Below are positions 18,622 through 25,409 of a stretch of DNA of 64,000 bases, one piece after another; position 1 is the stretch's first letter, and each line of letters starts with the position of its first letter. A program made the translations under genes and the position numbers. Source of the stretch: Ferrimonas sp. YFM (GTDB lineage Bacteria > Pseudomonadota > Gammaproteobacteria > Enterobacterales > Shewanellaceae); the NCBI RefSeq assembly GCF_030296015.1, contig NZ_AP027368.1, positions 3,286,001 through 3,350,000 of the forward strand, written 5' to 3'. A model generated the notes under the pieces. That model was not told the origin of the DNA and did no database searches. It was given only the letters and a program-made list of their open reading frames with translations.

Positions 18622-19311
18622 ATGGATGTACTCACATACTCACCCAGGAGCCGGCACTATGGCCAACCCCTTTTCCTGGGGGCCTTGATCAGTCTGCTGA
18701 CTGCGCTGGGCTTCGTCATCAACTTCGGCAACCTCTACCCTCTCACCATCGGCTGGGTGCTGGTCTCGGCGGTGGCTCTGGCCGTGGCCATGGGACATAT
18801 CCGCCAGGCGCGACACAGCCTGATTGCCGATGACCGAGGTGTTCTGCTCCTGATCGATCAAACCGTGGTGCCTGTTCGCTGGGATCAAATTCAGCGCATT
18901 GACTTCGTCAGCGAACGTCAGCTCCTGGGCATTCGGCTGAAATCCGATGCCAGAATCTGGCAACAGCTCAGCCCCCGCCAGTTGCGTCGCTGGTGTCGTC
19001 TCAGCCAGCATCAACTGAAACAGTTTGGCGTGCCTGCGGTCACCGATGGCTTGCTGGCTCAACCGGATCTGTTGCACCAGCAGCAGTTCTTAAGTGACCA
19101 GCTGGCGCAGAAAAGCGGCTTCCACATCCTGCTGCCGGAGAGCGAGTTTGCCTCTCCCGTGGACAGGATCAGTGCGGACCTGAGGCTGGCGCACCAGAAA
19201 GCCATGGTACGCCGCGCCAACCGGGAGGCTACAGTGACGCCAATCGACGCCAGGTCAGGCCAAGATACTCATGAAGTGCCCGCTCTGAGGTCCGGAGATT
19301 CGAGGCGCTGA
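18622..19311 (+). CDS. DUF2982-like membrane-anchored protein
   Basis: A 229-residue protein of unknown function with two hydrophobic segments near the N-terminus (about residues 17-35 and 42-60), then a cytoplasmic part with VPVRWDQIQRID, LGIRLKSDARIWQQLSPRQL and FHILLPESEF. These resemble the order of features I recall in the DUF2982 proteins of Vibrio and Shewanella, but the match is from memory and moderate. AAGGGG precedes ATG 18622. The last 83 bp overlap the 3' end of the convergent elyC gene, so one of the two C-termini may have drifted. Confidence 0.6.
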   Translation: MDVLTYSPRSRHYGQPLFLGALISLLTALGFVINFGNLYPLTIGWVLVSAVALAVAMGHIRQARHSLIADDRGVLLLIDQTVVPVRWDQIQRIDFVSERQLLGIRLKSDARIWQQLSPRQLRRWCRLSQHQLKQFGVPAVTDGLLAQPDLLHQQQFLSDQLAQKSGFHILLPESEFASPVDRISADLRLAHQKAMVRRANREATVTPIDARSGQDTHEVPALRSGDSRR

Positions 19312-19963
19312 ACTGCCACCAGGCGGCATCCCGGCCGATAAAGTCCGTGGGCGCCGCCTGAGCCTTCACCCCCTGACTGAGAAACAGCGCCATCACCCTG
19401 GGCATATGGGTGGCGGAGCTGACCAAAATCACCTCCCTCTCGCCAAACCTTTCTCTGAATAGCCTCGCCTCCATGGCAGTGTCCAGGGCCGTAGGAAAAG
19501 TCACTATCTGCTCTTCAGGCACCCCCATGCCCAGGGCCGCGGCTTGGGCCACAAAGGCATGAGGCTGTGCGTCTGTCCCTGTCCACCCACTGAGCACCAG
19601 GGTGCTGTCCGGGTTCAGTCGCTGCAACCTGACCCCCTCGGTCAGGCGGGCCAACGCGGTATCCGACAGCTGCTGATGGGCCAGGGGGCTGATGGAGGAG
19701 TCGTGGCCTGAACCCAGCACCATGATCACCTCGGCCCCTTTACCCTGCCACACCGGGTACTGCTGCTCTAAGGGCCGAGCCAGCCACTGACTGCCAAAGC
19801 TGGAGCTGAGAAACAGCAGCAGCGCCGGTCCCGCCAGCACAAAGGCCCTTCCCAGGTGAGAGTGACGCCTGGACAGCCACAGCCCAAACAGAACCAACAG
19901 GACAGCCAATGGGATGGGAAGCAGCAGTGCCGAGACCCCTTTCTTTATCCAGAACCCCAGCAT
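19229..19963 (-). CDS. elyC: ElyC/SanA/YdcF family envelope protein (DUF218)
   Basis: A 244-residue inner-membrane protein with two N-terminal hydrophobic helices (about residues 8-28 and 36-55), then a DUF218 domain: VIMVLGSGHD, ARLTEGVRLQRLNPDSTLVLSGW, ALGMGVPEEQI and LVSSATHMPRVMALF. E. coli ElyC of this architecture supports undecaprenyl-phosphate-dependent envelope synthesis. Start ATG 19963 overlaps the mak stop by 1 nt (TGATG), so translation is coupled; an upstream in-frame extension inside mak is not needed. Its 3' end overlaps the convergent gene by 83 bp. Confidence 0.78.
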   Translation of the reverse strand: MLGFWIKKGVSALLLPIPLAVLLVLFGLWLSRRHSHLGRAFVLAGPALLLFLSSSFGSQWLARPLEQQYPVWQGKGAEVIMVLGSGHDSSISPLAHQQLSDTALARLTEGVRLQRLNPDSTLVLSGWTGTDAQPHAFVAQAAALGMGVPEEQIVTFPTALDTAMEARLFRERFGEREVILVSSATHMPRVMALFLSQGVKAQAAPTDFIGRDAAWWQFSASNLRTSERALHEYLGLTWRRLASL

Positions 19964-20859
19964 CAGCGCCCCCACAGCCAGGCGGCACCGCGCACCCCGG
20001 ACGAGTCCCCGTGACGATTCGCCACCACCTGAGTGACACACTCCCGGCCCAGGACATCGGTGCCAAGACGGCGATTGAGCTGTGGATAGAGCTCATCGAT
20101 GTTGGACATGCCTCCGCCCAGCACAATGACCTCAGGGTCGAGCAGATTAACCACATGGGCCAGGGCTCGGCTCAACTGGTCGCAGTATCGCTCAAACACC
20201 TGGCATGCCGCGGGCTCCCCCTGGCGCATGCGATGGATGATCTGGTCCCCGGGAAGGGTGTGTGAGGTCAGTTGGCGGTACTGACGGCTGAAGCCCGTAC
20301 CGGACACGAAGGTCTCGATGCAGCCTTGGCGACCGCAGAAACAGGAGGGGCCGGGAAACTCCTGCGCCGTCATCCAGGGTAATGGGTTATGCCCCCACTC
20401 CCCGGATAAACCATTGGCCCCCACCAGAGGCCGTTCATTAAGGGCGATACCAGCGCCGCATCCGGTGCCCAGAATCACACCAAACACCAGGCTCCTGCCC
20501 TGCCCGGCACCGTCCACCGCTTCAGAGACGGCAAAACAGTTGGCGTCGTTGGCAAGACGCACTTCGCGATGAAGCAGTTGGGAGAGGTCCTGATCCAGGG
20601 CCTGGCCATTGAGGCATTGGGTGTTGGCGTTCTTTACCTTGCCGCTGTGGGGAGAGAGCACACCGGGGATACCGACGCCGACGCTGCCGGTCAGGGTCAG
20701 GTTGGCTTCGGCCCGTTGCACCAGGCCGGCAATTCCCTGGAGAATCCCCTGATAGTCTCCCTGGGGCGTGGCAATTCTCTCGCGCCACAACTCCTGCCCC
20801 TGTTCGTTAAGGGCGATCCCTTCGATTTTGGTTCCGCCAAGATCAATTCCGATTCGCAT
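19963..20859 (-). CDS. mak: ROK-family fructokinase
   Basis: Phosphorylates fructose (and likely mannose-type sugars) at C6 using ATP. The 298-residue product closely follows E. coli Mak: N-terminal phosphate loop DLGGTK (residues 6-11), catalytic aspartate D105 in LANDANCFAVSEAVDGAG, GTGCGAGIALN, GEWGHNPLPW, the ROK zinc site H157 with C173, C175 and C180 (CFCGRQGCIE), and NLLDPEVIVLGGGMSN. The C-terminal HGDSSGVRGAAWLW is also Mak-like, favouring fructokinase over NagK. First of a two-gene unit with elyC, to which it is translationally coupled. A -10-like TATGAT lies about 45 bp upstream. Confidence 0.88.
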   Translation of the reverse strand: MRIGIDLGGTKIEGIALNEQGQELWRERIATPQGDYQGILQGIAGLVQRAEANLTLTGSVGVGIPGVLSPHSGKVKNANTQCLNGQALDQDLSQLLHREVRLANDANCFAVSEAVDGAGQGRSLVFGVILGTGCGAGIALNERPLVGANGLSGEWGHNPLPWMTAQEFPGPSCFCGRQGCIETFVSGTGFSRQYRQLTSHTLPGDQIIHRMRQGEPAACQVFERYCDQLSRALAHVVNLLDPEVIVLGGGMSNIDELYPQLNRRLGTDVLGRECVTQVVANRHGDSSGVRGAAWLWGR

Positions 20860-20931
20860 AACCTGTAATGGCCAGTCTTTTGTTCCAGTTTAGGTATCGG
20901 AATCATAACAGAGATTCAGTGGTGCCCCACC

Positions 20932-21093
20932 TCAGAACAGCTTGGTGAGTACCCCAAGAATTGCCAGCGCAAACAGCAGCACAACCACGATGGGAAAGAA
21001 CAGCCTGTCCGGTGGCGCAAAACGGTTTCGGCGCCACAAGGCCAGATCAGACCATTTGCCTTTATGAACCTTATCGGAGTGGAGATTGGGCAT
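20932..21093 (-). CDS. Small single-span membrane protein (53 residues)
   Basis: ATG 21093 has AAGGAGG 6 nt upstream, a near-perfect ribosome binding site. The product has a basic N-terminal half (KVHKGKWSDLALWRRNRF, then APPDR) and a C-terminal hydrophobic helix (FPIVVVLLFALAILGVL) ending TKLF, so a C-terminally anchored inner-membrane protein is predicted. It lies 72 bp upstream of mak on the same strand and has its own extended -10 promoter. I do not recognise a family. Confidence 0.7.
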   Translation of the reverse strand: MPNLHSDKVHKGKWSDLALWRRNRFAPPDRLFFPIVVVLLFALAILGVLTKLF

Positions 21094-21153
21094 GTCGGCC
21101 TCCTTAGAGGTGGGTTGCCGGATGGGGTCGAGCAGATGTCATTCCCTAGTCCA

Positions 21154-21162
21154 AGTATATCA
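21154..21162 (-). promoter_or_regulatory. Extended -10 promoter for the 53-residue membrane protein
   Basis: Minus strand TGATATACT, an extended -10 element (TG-N-TATACT), 61 bp upstream of ATG 21093. No good -35 is seen, as is common for extended -10 promoters. Confidence 0.45.
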
Positions 21163-21215
21163 GCACTCTGTTGACACTATGATGACACCTTGGGCCGAGT
21201 CTCCGTGAAACGGAC

Positions 21216-21307
21216 AAAAAAAAGCCACCCCAGTTTGGCGTGGCTGTACTAAGAATTCTGTAGCAAAGGAGATGATGATGAAAACAGGTGTAGCTAAATG
21301 CGCTTAC
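21216..21307 (-). ncRNA. MicA-like sigma-E small RNA, copy A
   Basis: Predicted 92-nt transcript. Promoter on the minus strand: GAACTT (21341-21336), 16-nt spacer, TCTTAA (21319-21314), the layout of sigma-E promoters. The 5' end would read GTAAGCGCATTTAGC, and the core TTTTCATCATCATCTCC (21284-21268) is antisense to a ribosome binding site followed by ATG triplets. The 3' end is a hairpin AGCCAC / GTGGCT with inner pairs, then eight T. It lies between the 53-residue membrane protein gene and aroG. This copy has the longest 5' region and shares GCGCATTT with E. coli MicA as I remember it. Read on the plus strand, the same DNA looks like AAAGGAG-ATGATGATG with a 13-codon ORF, which I regard as a shadow of the antisense core. 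Confidence 0.75.
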
Positions 21308-21468
21308 TGTTGATTAAGAGTCGCTGGATCGCAAAAAGTTCAGGAATTTTTGAAAAAAGTTGCAGAGTCTCCCTTGCCTCTGAGACCACCCCTCCTTTAG
21401 AGTCGGAGTGGGACCCCCAACCGCATTAGGTATCTTTCTAATTAAAAACATATTTCTGGAGTCGCATT

Positions 21469-22527
21469 ATGTACTACCAAACCGATGATGTTCGCATCGA
21501 CAAGATCAAAGAACTGCTGCCCCCCATTGCGATTCTGGAACGATTTCCCCTGGACGACCGCGCCGCCGAAACCGTGTATCAGGCCCGTCAGTCCATTCAC
21601 AACATCCTGAACCGTCAGGATGACCGCATGCTGGTGATCATCGGCCCCTGCTCCATTCACGATCCTGAGGCAGCCCTGGAATATGGCCAGAAGCTGGCCA
21701 AGCTGCGCGAAGAGCTGAAGGAGGATCTGGAGATCGTTATGCGGGTCTACTTCGAAAAGCCCCGCACAACCGTGGGCTGGAAAGGTCTCATCAACGACCC
21801 CATGATGGACAACAGCTTCCGTCTCAACGACGGCCTGCGCACCGCACGCAAGCTGCTGCTGGACCTCAACCAGATGGGATTGCCGACCGCAGGTGAGTTC
21901 CTGGATATGATCACCCCCCAATACGTCGCAGACCTGATGTGCTGGGGAGCCATCGGCGCCCGCACTACTGAATCTCAGGTACACAGGGAGCTGGCGTCCG
22001 GTCTCTCCTGTCCGGTGGGCTTCAAGAACGGCACCGACGGCACCATCAAGATCGCCATCGACGCCATCAACTCCGCCAGTGCCCCGCACCACTTCCTGTC
22101 GGTCACCAAGTATGGCCACTCCGCCATCGTCGCCACCACAGGCAATCAGGATTGCCACATCATCCTGCGCGGCGGTAAAGCGCCGAACTACAGCGCCGAC
22201 GATGTGGCCGCCATCACCGAGCAGCTGCACAAGGCCGCCCTGCCCGCCAACATCATGGTGGATTTCAGCCATGCCAACAGCCGCAAGGAGTTCAAGAGGC
22301 AGCTGGAGGTGTGTGACGATGTCTGTGCCCAGGTGGCGGGGGGCGACCTCAACCTGTTTGGTGCCATGGTAGAGAGCCATCTGGTGGAGGGCCGCCAGGA
22401 TCTCAGCCTGACTGAGCCCCTGACCTATGGGCAAAGCATCACCGATGCCTGCATCGGTTGGGATGACAGTGCCAAGGTACTGAAAAACTTAGCCAAAGCG
22501 GTTAGAAAACGTCGCGGTTCAAACTAA
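21469..22527 (+). CDS. aroG: DAHP synthase, class I-alpha (AroG type)
   Basis: First enzyme of aromatic amino acid synthesis, condensing phosphoenolpyruvate with erythrose-4-phosphate. The 352-residue product is close to E. coli AroG throughout: the N-terminal regulatory strand MYYQTDDVRI, IIGPCSIHD with metal ligand C61, MRVYFEKPRTTVGWKGLINDP, GAIGARTTESQVHRELASGLS, GFKNGTDGT, and MVESHLVEG. TCTGGAG precedes ATG 21469. It is a single gene, bracketed by minus-strand small RNAs on both sides. No attenuator or clear TyrR box is visible upstream. A second, unrelated-class DAHP synthase heads the trp operon. Phe-type (AroG) rather than Tyr-type inhibition is inferred from resemblance only. Confidence 0.95.
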   Translation: MYYQTDDVRIDKIKELLPPIAILERFPLDDRAAETVYQARQSIHNILNRQDDRMLVIIGPCSIHDPEAALEYGQKLAKLREELKEDLEIVMRVYFEKPRTTVGWKGLINDPMMDNSFRLNDGLRTARKLLLDLNQMGLPTAGEFLDMITPQYVADLMCWGAIGARTTESQVHRELASGLSCPVGFKNGTDGTIKIAIDAINSASAPHHFLSVTKYGHSAIVATTGNQDCHIILRGGKAPNYSADDVAAITEQLHKAALPANIMVDFSHANSRKEFKRQLEVCDDVCAQVAGGDLNLFGAMVESHLVEGRQDLSLTEPLTYGQSITDACIGWDDSAKVLKNLAKAVRKRRGSN

Positions 22528-22537
22528 GTCCGTTCCT

Positions 22538-22555
22538 GGGGCCTTCTTAGGCCCC
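22538..22555. terminator. Hairpin after aroG
   Basis: Six-bp stem GGGGCC / GGCCCC with a 6-nt loop, 10 nt after the aroG stop. On the plus strand it is followed by A residues, so it is not a canonical terminator; it directly abuts the T-tract end of small RNA copy B on the other strand. Confidence 0.45.
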
Positions 22556-22622
22556 AAAAAAAACGCCACCTCAAAGAGGTGGCGAAAAGAATTTAGGGAG
22601 ATGATGAAACCAAATTCGTTAC
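22556..22622 (-). ncRNA. MicA-like sigma-E small RNA, copy B
   Basis: Predicted 67-nt RNA. Promoter: GAACAA (22655-22650), N16, TCTATA (22633-22628); start at G22622. 5' GTAACGAATTTGG, core GTTTCATCATCTCCC (one ATC fewer than C), then terminator CGCCACCTC-TTT-GAGGTGGCG (22584-22564) and eight T. Last of the four tandem units in the direction of transcription; its terminator meets the 3' end of aroG. Confidence 0.78.
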
Positions 22623-22709
22623 AGAGATATAGAGTCCCCGGATGCCAGTTTGTTCCCTCATCTCCAATTTTTTTTCAATCTTTCTTCCATCCCCTGGCAA
22701 CACCACCCC

Positions 22710-22780
22710 AAAAAAAACGCCACCTCAAGGAGGCGGCGCAAAATAATTCAGGGAGATGATGATGAAACTCAATTCGTTAC
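22710..22780 (-). ncRNA. MicA-like sigma-E small RNA, copy C
   Basis: Predicted 71-nt RNA. Promoter: GAACTA (22813-22808), N16, TCTATA (22791-22786); start at G22780. The core reads GTTTCATCATCATCTCCC followed by TGAATT, matching E. coli MicA (ATCATCATCCCTGAATT, from memory) best of all copies. The terminator stem contains one G-U pair in the minus-strand RNA (CGCCGCCTC / GAGGTGGCG); the plus-strand RNA would have an A-C mismatch there, which supports minus-strand transcription. Eight T follow. Confidence 0.82.
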
Positions 22781-22877
22781 AGAGATATAGAGTCCCCGCC
22801 CTGCGGATAGTTCCCGCACTTGCCGACTTTTTCCGTTTGCCGCTGCCTTGGGTGTCGTGCCCCGTCAGGCTCACACC

Positions 22878-22948
22878 AAAAAAAACGCCATCTCAAAGAG
22901 ATGGCGCAAAATAATCTAGGGAGATGAAGATGAAACTCAATTCGTTAC
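22878..22948 (-). ncRNA. MicA-like sigma-E small RNA, copy D
   Basis: Predicted 71-nt RNA. Promoter: GAACTT (22981-22976), N16, TCTATA (22959-22954); start at G22948. The core is GTTTCATCTTCATCTCCC, with one ATC triplet changed to TTC. The terminator stem is CGCCATCTC / GAGATGGCG: relative to copy B one C-G pair has become T-A on both arms, a compensatory change that preserves the hairpin. Eight T follow. Confidence 0.8.
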
Positions 22949-23026
22949 AGAGATATAGAGTCCTCCATAACCACTAAGTTCCATCCTGCCTTCCATTTTT
23001 TCATCTCAGCGCACAGAGGCGCGCGC

Positions 23027-23095
23027 AAAAAAAAACGCCACCTCAAGGAGGCGGCGCACAAGAATTTAGGGAGATGATGAAACCAAATTCGTTAC
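23027..23095 (-). ncRNA. MicA-like sigma-E small RNA, copy E
   Basis: Predicted 69-nt RNA. Promoter: GAACTT (23128-23123), N16, TCTATA (23106-23101); start at G23095. After the -10 box the sequence diverges (AAGGT in place of TCTCT), but the transcript start GTAACGAATTTGG is conserved, which supports the predicted start site. The core is GTTTCATCATCTCCC. The terminator again has a G-U pair only in the minus-strand RNA, then nine T. First unit of the tandem set, 37 bp below the end of the DUF6515-like gene. Confidence 0.8.
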
Positions 23096-23164
23096 ACCTT
23101 TATAGAGTCACCCCAAACCATAAAGTTCACCCTGTACCAAAAAAAGTTTTTCCCTGGTCATCGA

Positions 23165-23713
23165 CTACTTCGGCGGCTGAATCACGACGAAGCCTCCCTG
23201 CGCCAAAGACGCAAACCAGATCCCTTGATGCATCCAGTACAGGTGACCATCAACCCGAACCTGACGGTTGGGCTCTGGCAGTCGCGACAGCGTCTGACCC
23301 GGTTTGTATCCAGGCTGGTGCTTTTCCCTGGCACCCAGCACCCGGTAGCTGCCCGCCCTCGGCGGAGACTCCAGTCGATAGGCCTCCCCCTGACGGCGGT
23401 AATACTGCCCGTCAATCAGCTCATAGGTGATGCCATCGACGATGATGATCCTGGCAGCCCTGGGCTTCTTTGGCCGGTCATCGTAGTAGTGTCGCCGGTA
23501 ATGACGGCCATAGTAGTAGGAGCGAGGATAGAAAGGAGAATAACGATGGTGGTGGCGCCGGTAATCGTAGTAGTGACGGGGGTAACCCGTGCCATAGCCG
23601 ACGACGATGGAGACGCCGCCAGCAACCTCGGCGCCATGCCCCTTGGCCTCGACCGTACCGGTCAAAGCAAACGCCAGAGTGAGAACAGCCCACAGAACAG
23701 CCCAAACCCTCAC
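23165..23713 (-). CDS. Exported DUF6515-like protein, Tyr/His/Arg-rich
   Basis: A 182-residue envelope protein. I chose GTG 23713 because AGGAGGT lies 5 nt upstream and it puts a signal peptide at the N-terminus (VWAVLWAVLTLAFALTGTVEA). The frame extends upstream to 23890, but that part is Cys/Arg-rich and has no ribosome binding site. After a glycine-rich GVSIVVGYG comes a low-complexity segment rich in Tyr, His and Arg (roughly residues 40-85), then two similar beta-rich repeats with GITYELIDGQYYRR and DGHLYWMHQGIWF, as in the DUF6515/YXX-type surface protein families. Function unknown. It is transcribed toward the small-RNA units and divergently from copy F. Confidence 0.65.
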   Translation of the reverse strand: MRVWAVLWAVLTLAFALTGTVEAKGHGAEVAGGVSIVVGYGTGYPRHYYDYRRHHHRYSPFYPRSYYYGRHYRRHYYDDRPKKPRAARIIIVDGITYELIDGQYYRRQGEAYRLESPPRAGSYRVLGAREKHQPGYKPGQTLSRLPEPNRQVRVDGHLYWMHQGIWFASLAQGGFVVIQPPK

Positions 23714-23942
23714 AATCAACCTCCTGCAGTGGCAGACGTGATTCCTTAAGTATACAAACGGCGCAAGCGGCCTGAGGTAAAGATAGGTAAACCCCGGAGT
23801 CCGGTGCCAACGGCCGCTGAGCGACAAACAACACCTGGGTGAAAACCTGTTTAAAACAGCAACTTCAAAAAAAGGAGCAAAAAAAATCAATTTTTCCGCC
23901 CCTTTTTTTGAACTTTCTCAGAAATGATGACTCTGACCCTAT

Positions 23943-24019
23943 GTAACAAATTGAACTCAGATTTGTTTCATCATCATCTCCATATTTTCCTGCCACCTCT
24001 ATTTGGGGTGGTTTTTTTT
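23943..24019 (+). ncRNA. MicA-like sigma-E small RNA, copy F (plus strand)
   Basis: Predicted 77-nt RNA on the opposite strand to the other five. Promoter: GAACTT (23910-23915), 16-nt spacer, TCTGAC (23932-23937), an excellent match to the E. coli sigma-E consensus GAACTT-N16-TCTGA. Start at G23943, reading GTAACAAATTG; core GTTTCATCATCATCTCC at 23965-23981; terminator CCACCTC / GGGGTGG (23993-24011) followed by eight T. It is divergent from the DUF6515-like gene and its end is 4 nt short of the convergent cysQ stop. Its loop and 5' part differ from the tandem copies, so only promoter, 5' start, core and terminator are shared. Confidence 0.85.
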
Positions 24020-24023
24020 GCCC

Positions 24024-24806
24024 TCAATCCGCCCCTCTGGCCAGGAAGTGAGGATTGAGCAGCGACGACTTGGCGTTATAACGCAGCTCCCCGCCATCCA
24101 TCAGAGACAAGGCTCCGCCGGCGCCAAGCAGCACCGCATGGGCTGCGGCGATGTCCCACTCGCTGGTGGGCCCCAGCCTGGGGTAAAGGTCGGCCTCCCC
24201 CAGAGCCAGCAGACACAACTTCAGGGAGCTGCCCACCGACACTGTCTCCACCTCACCCAAAGCATCGAGCCAGCTGGCCAGCTCGGCAGAGGGGTGAGAG
24301 CGGCTGCACACCACCCTGGGAACCCTCTTTCGAGGCACCACAGCGATGACCTCTTTCTCCCCATCCTGAGTCAACCAGGCGCCCAAGCCCGGGCCGCCAC
24401 TGAAGCTTTGTGCCAATGCCGGAGCCACCACCACCCCCAATATCGGACGACCTTGGTCGATCAGGGCGATGTTGACCGTGAACTCGCCGTTTTCGGCAAT
24501 AAACTCCTTGGTGCCGTCGATGGGGTCCACCAGCCAGTACCGGCGCCAGTGACGCCTTTGCTCCCAGTCGGGCACACCGGACTCCTCCGAAAGAATGGGC
24601 AGGCCGGGCGTCAGGGCAGAAAGCCCCTTGACCAATACCTGGTGGCTGGCCAGATCCGCTTCGGTCAACGGCGTGCTGTCCCCTTTGTAGCGGGTCTGTG
24701 GGTTGCCGTAATGAACCATGGCCGCCTCGCCAGCTTCCAGGGCGATGGCCTCCATCGCCTCAAGCAGGGAAAGACGCTGGGTGTGGGTTAAGGTTTCCGG
24801 GTTCAA
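24024..24806 (-). CDS. cysQ: 3'(2'),5'-bisphosphate nucleotidase
   Basis: Hydrolyses 3'-phosphoadenosine 5'-phosphate (PAP), the by-product of PAPS reduction, and so clears an inhibitor from sulfate assimilation. The 260-residue product has the inositol-monophosphatase-fold metal motifs: LSEES (about 72-76), [12 protein letters not shown] (D94, D97, G98, T99) and [13 protein letters not shown]. The start is TTG 24806, overlapping the cysC stop by 4 nt (TTGA), which indicates translational coupling; the next ATG would remove the conserved N-terminal helix. Last gene of cysD-cysN-permease-cysC-cysQ. Confidence 0.93.
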   Translation of the reverse strand: MNPETLTHTQRLSLLEAMEAIALEAGEAAMVHYGNPQTRYKGDSTPLTEADLASHQVLVKGLSALTPGLPILSEESGVPDWEQRRHWRRYWLVDPIDGTKEFIAENGEFTVNIALIDQGRPILGVVVAPALAQSFSGGPGLGAWLTQDGEKEVIAVVPRKRVPRVVCSRSHPSAELASWLDALGEVETVSVGSSLKLCLLALGEADLYPRLGPTSEWDIAAAHAVLLGAGGALSLMDGGELRYNAKSSLLNPHFLARGAD

Positions 24807-25402
24807 GGGGTGAGCACTCCGTGACGTTTCAGGTAATCCACTATCTTGTCCACCGCCTGCTCGGTGTCAAGCTGGTCGGTCTGGATGTGGATCTCCGGAC
24901 ACTGGGGGGGCTGGTAATCTGAATCGATGCCGGTGAAGTTGCGGATCTCGCCCGCCCTGGCCCGGCGATACAAGCCTTTGGGATCCCGCTGCTCACACAC
25001 GGCCAGGGGCGCATCCACAAACACCTCGATAAACTGCCCCGGCGCCAGGGCATCACGTACCCTTTGCCTGTCCTCCCTGAAGGGGGAGATAAAGGCGCTC
25101 AGGCACAGGGTCCCGGACGCCACAAACAGCTTGCCCACCTCACCGATGCGGCGAATGTTCTCCACCCGGTCGTGATCGCTGAAACCCAGGTCGCCATTGA
25201 GGCCCAGGCGCACATTGTCACCGTCGAGCAGATAACTGTGCACCCTCAAGGTCATCAGCCGCTGCTCCAGGGCATTGGCCAGGGTGGATTTGCCGGAGCC
25301 GCTGAGCCCGGTGAACCACAGCAGTGCACTGCCATGGCCCTTGAGCCGCCGACGCTGCTCCGGGCTGACCGTATGGCTGTGCCAGGTTAGATTCTCAGTC
25401 AT
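24803..25402 (-). CDS. cysC: Adenylyl-sulfate (APS) kinase
   Basis: Phosphorylates APS to PAPS, the second step of sulfate activation. The 199-residue product has the P-loop GLSGSGKST (residues 32-40), [27 protein letters not shown], and the family segment [30 protein letters not shown]. Length is typical. ATG 25402 lies 7 nt below the SLC13 permease stop, and the 3' end overlaps cysQ by 4 nt. Confidence 0.96.
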   Translation of the reverse strand: MTENLTWHSHTVSPEQRRRLKGHGSALLWFTGLSGSGKSTLANALEQRLMTLRVHSYLLDGDNVRLGLNGDLGFSDHDRVENIRRIGEVGKLFVASGTLCLSAFISPFREDRQRVRDALAPGQFIEVFVDAPLAVCEQRDPKGLYRRARAGEIRNFTGIDSDYQPPQCPEIHIQTDQLDTEQAVDKIVDYLKRHGVLTP

Positions 25403-25409
25403 TGTTACC

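Larger units (their letters stand above)
22556..23128 (-). repeat. Four tandem small-RNA gene units
   Basis: Units begin at A-runs 22556, 22710, 22878 and 23027, giving periods of 154, 168 and 149 bp. Each contains, in plus-strand order, A8-9, a 9-bp hairpin CGCC(A/T)(C/T).., GGGAGATGA(TGA/AGA), ATTCGTTACA, TATAGAGT and a 16-nt spacer to the reversed GAAC box. Only promoter, core and terminator are conserved; the DNA between units is not, so selection rather than recent duplication keeps them alike. Confidence 0.85.

Noticed and set aside
21268-21313. 13-codon ORF upstream of aroG (AAAGGAG then ATGATGATG) as an aroG leader peptide
   Set aside because: It has a single Tyr codon and no Phe, no terminator or antiterminator follows before aroG, and the site coincides with the antisense core of small RNA copy A.
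22556-23128. CRISPR array
   Set aside because: The four units recur every 150-168 bp with conserved promoter and terminator parts; repeat and spacer lengths are unlike CRISPR and there are no cas genes.
22601-23430. Plus-strand micro-ORFs beginning ATGATGAAACxxAATTCG in each tandem unit, with GGGAG just upstream
   Set aside because: The apparent ribosome binding site plus ATG is the reverse complement of the small RNA core. Spacing to the ATG is 0-6 nt, peptides diverge right after the conserved DNA and vary from about 17 to over 100 codons, and promoter and terminator signals are on the other strand.
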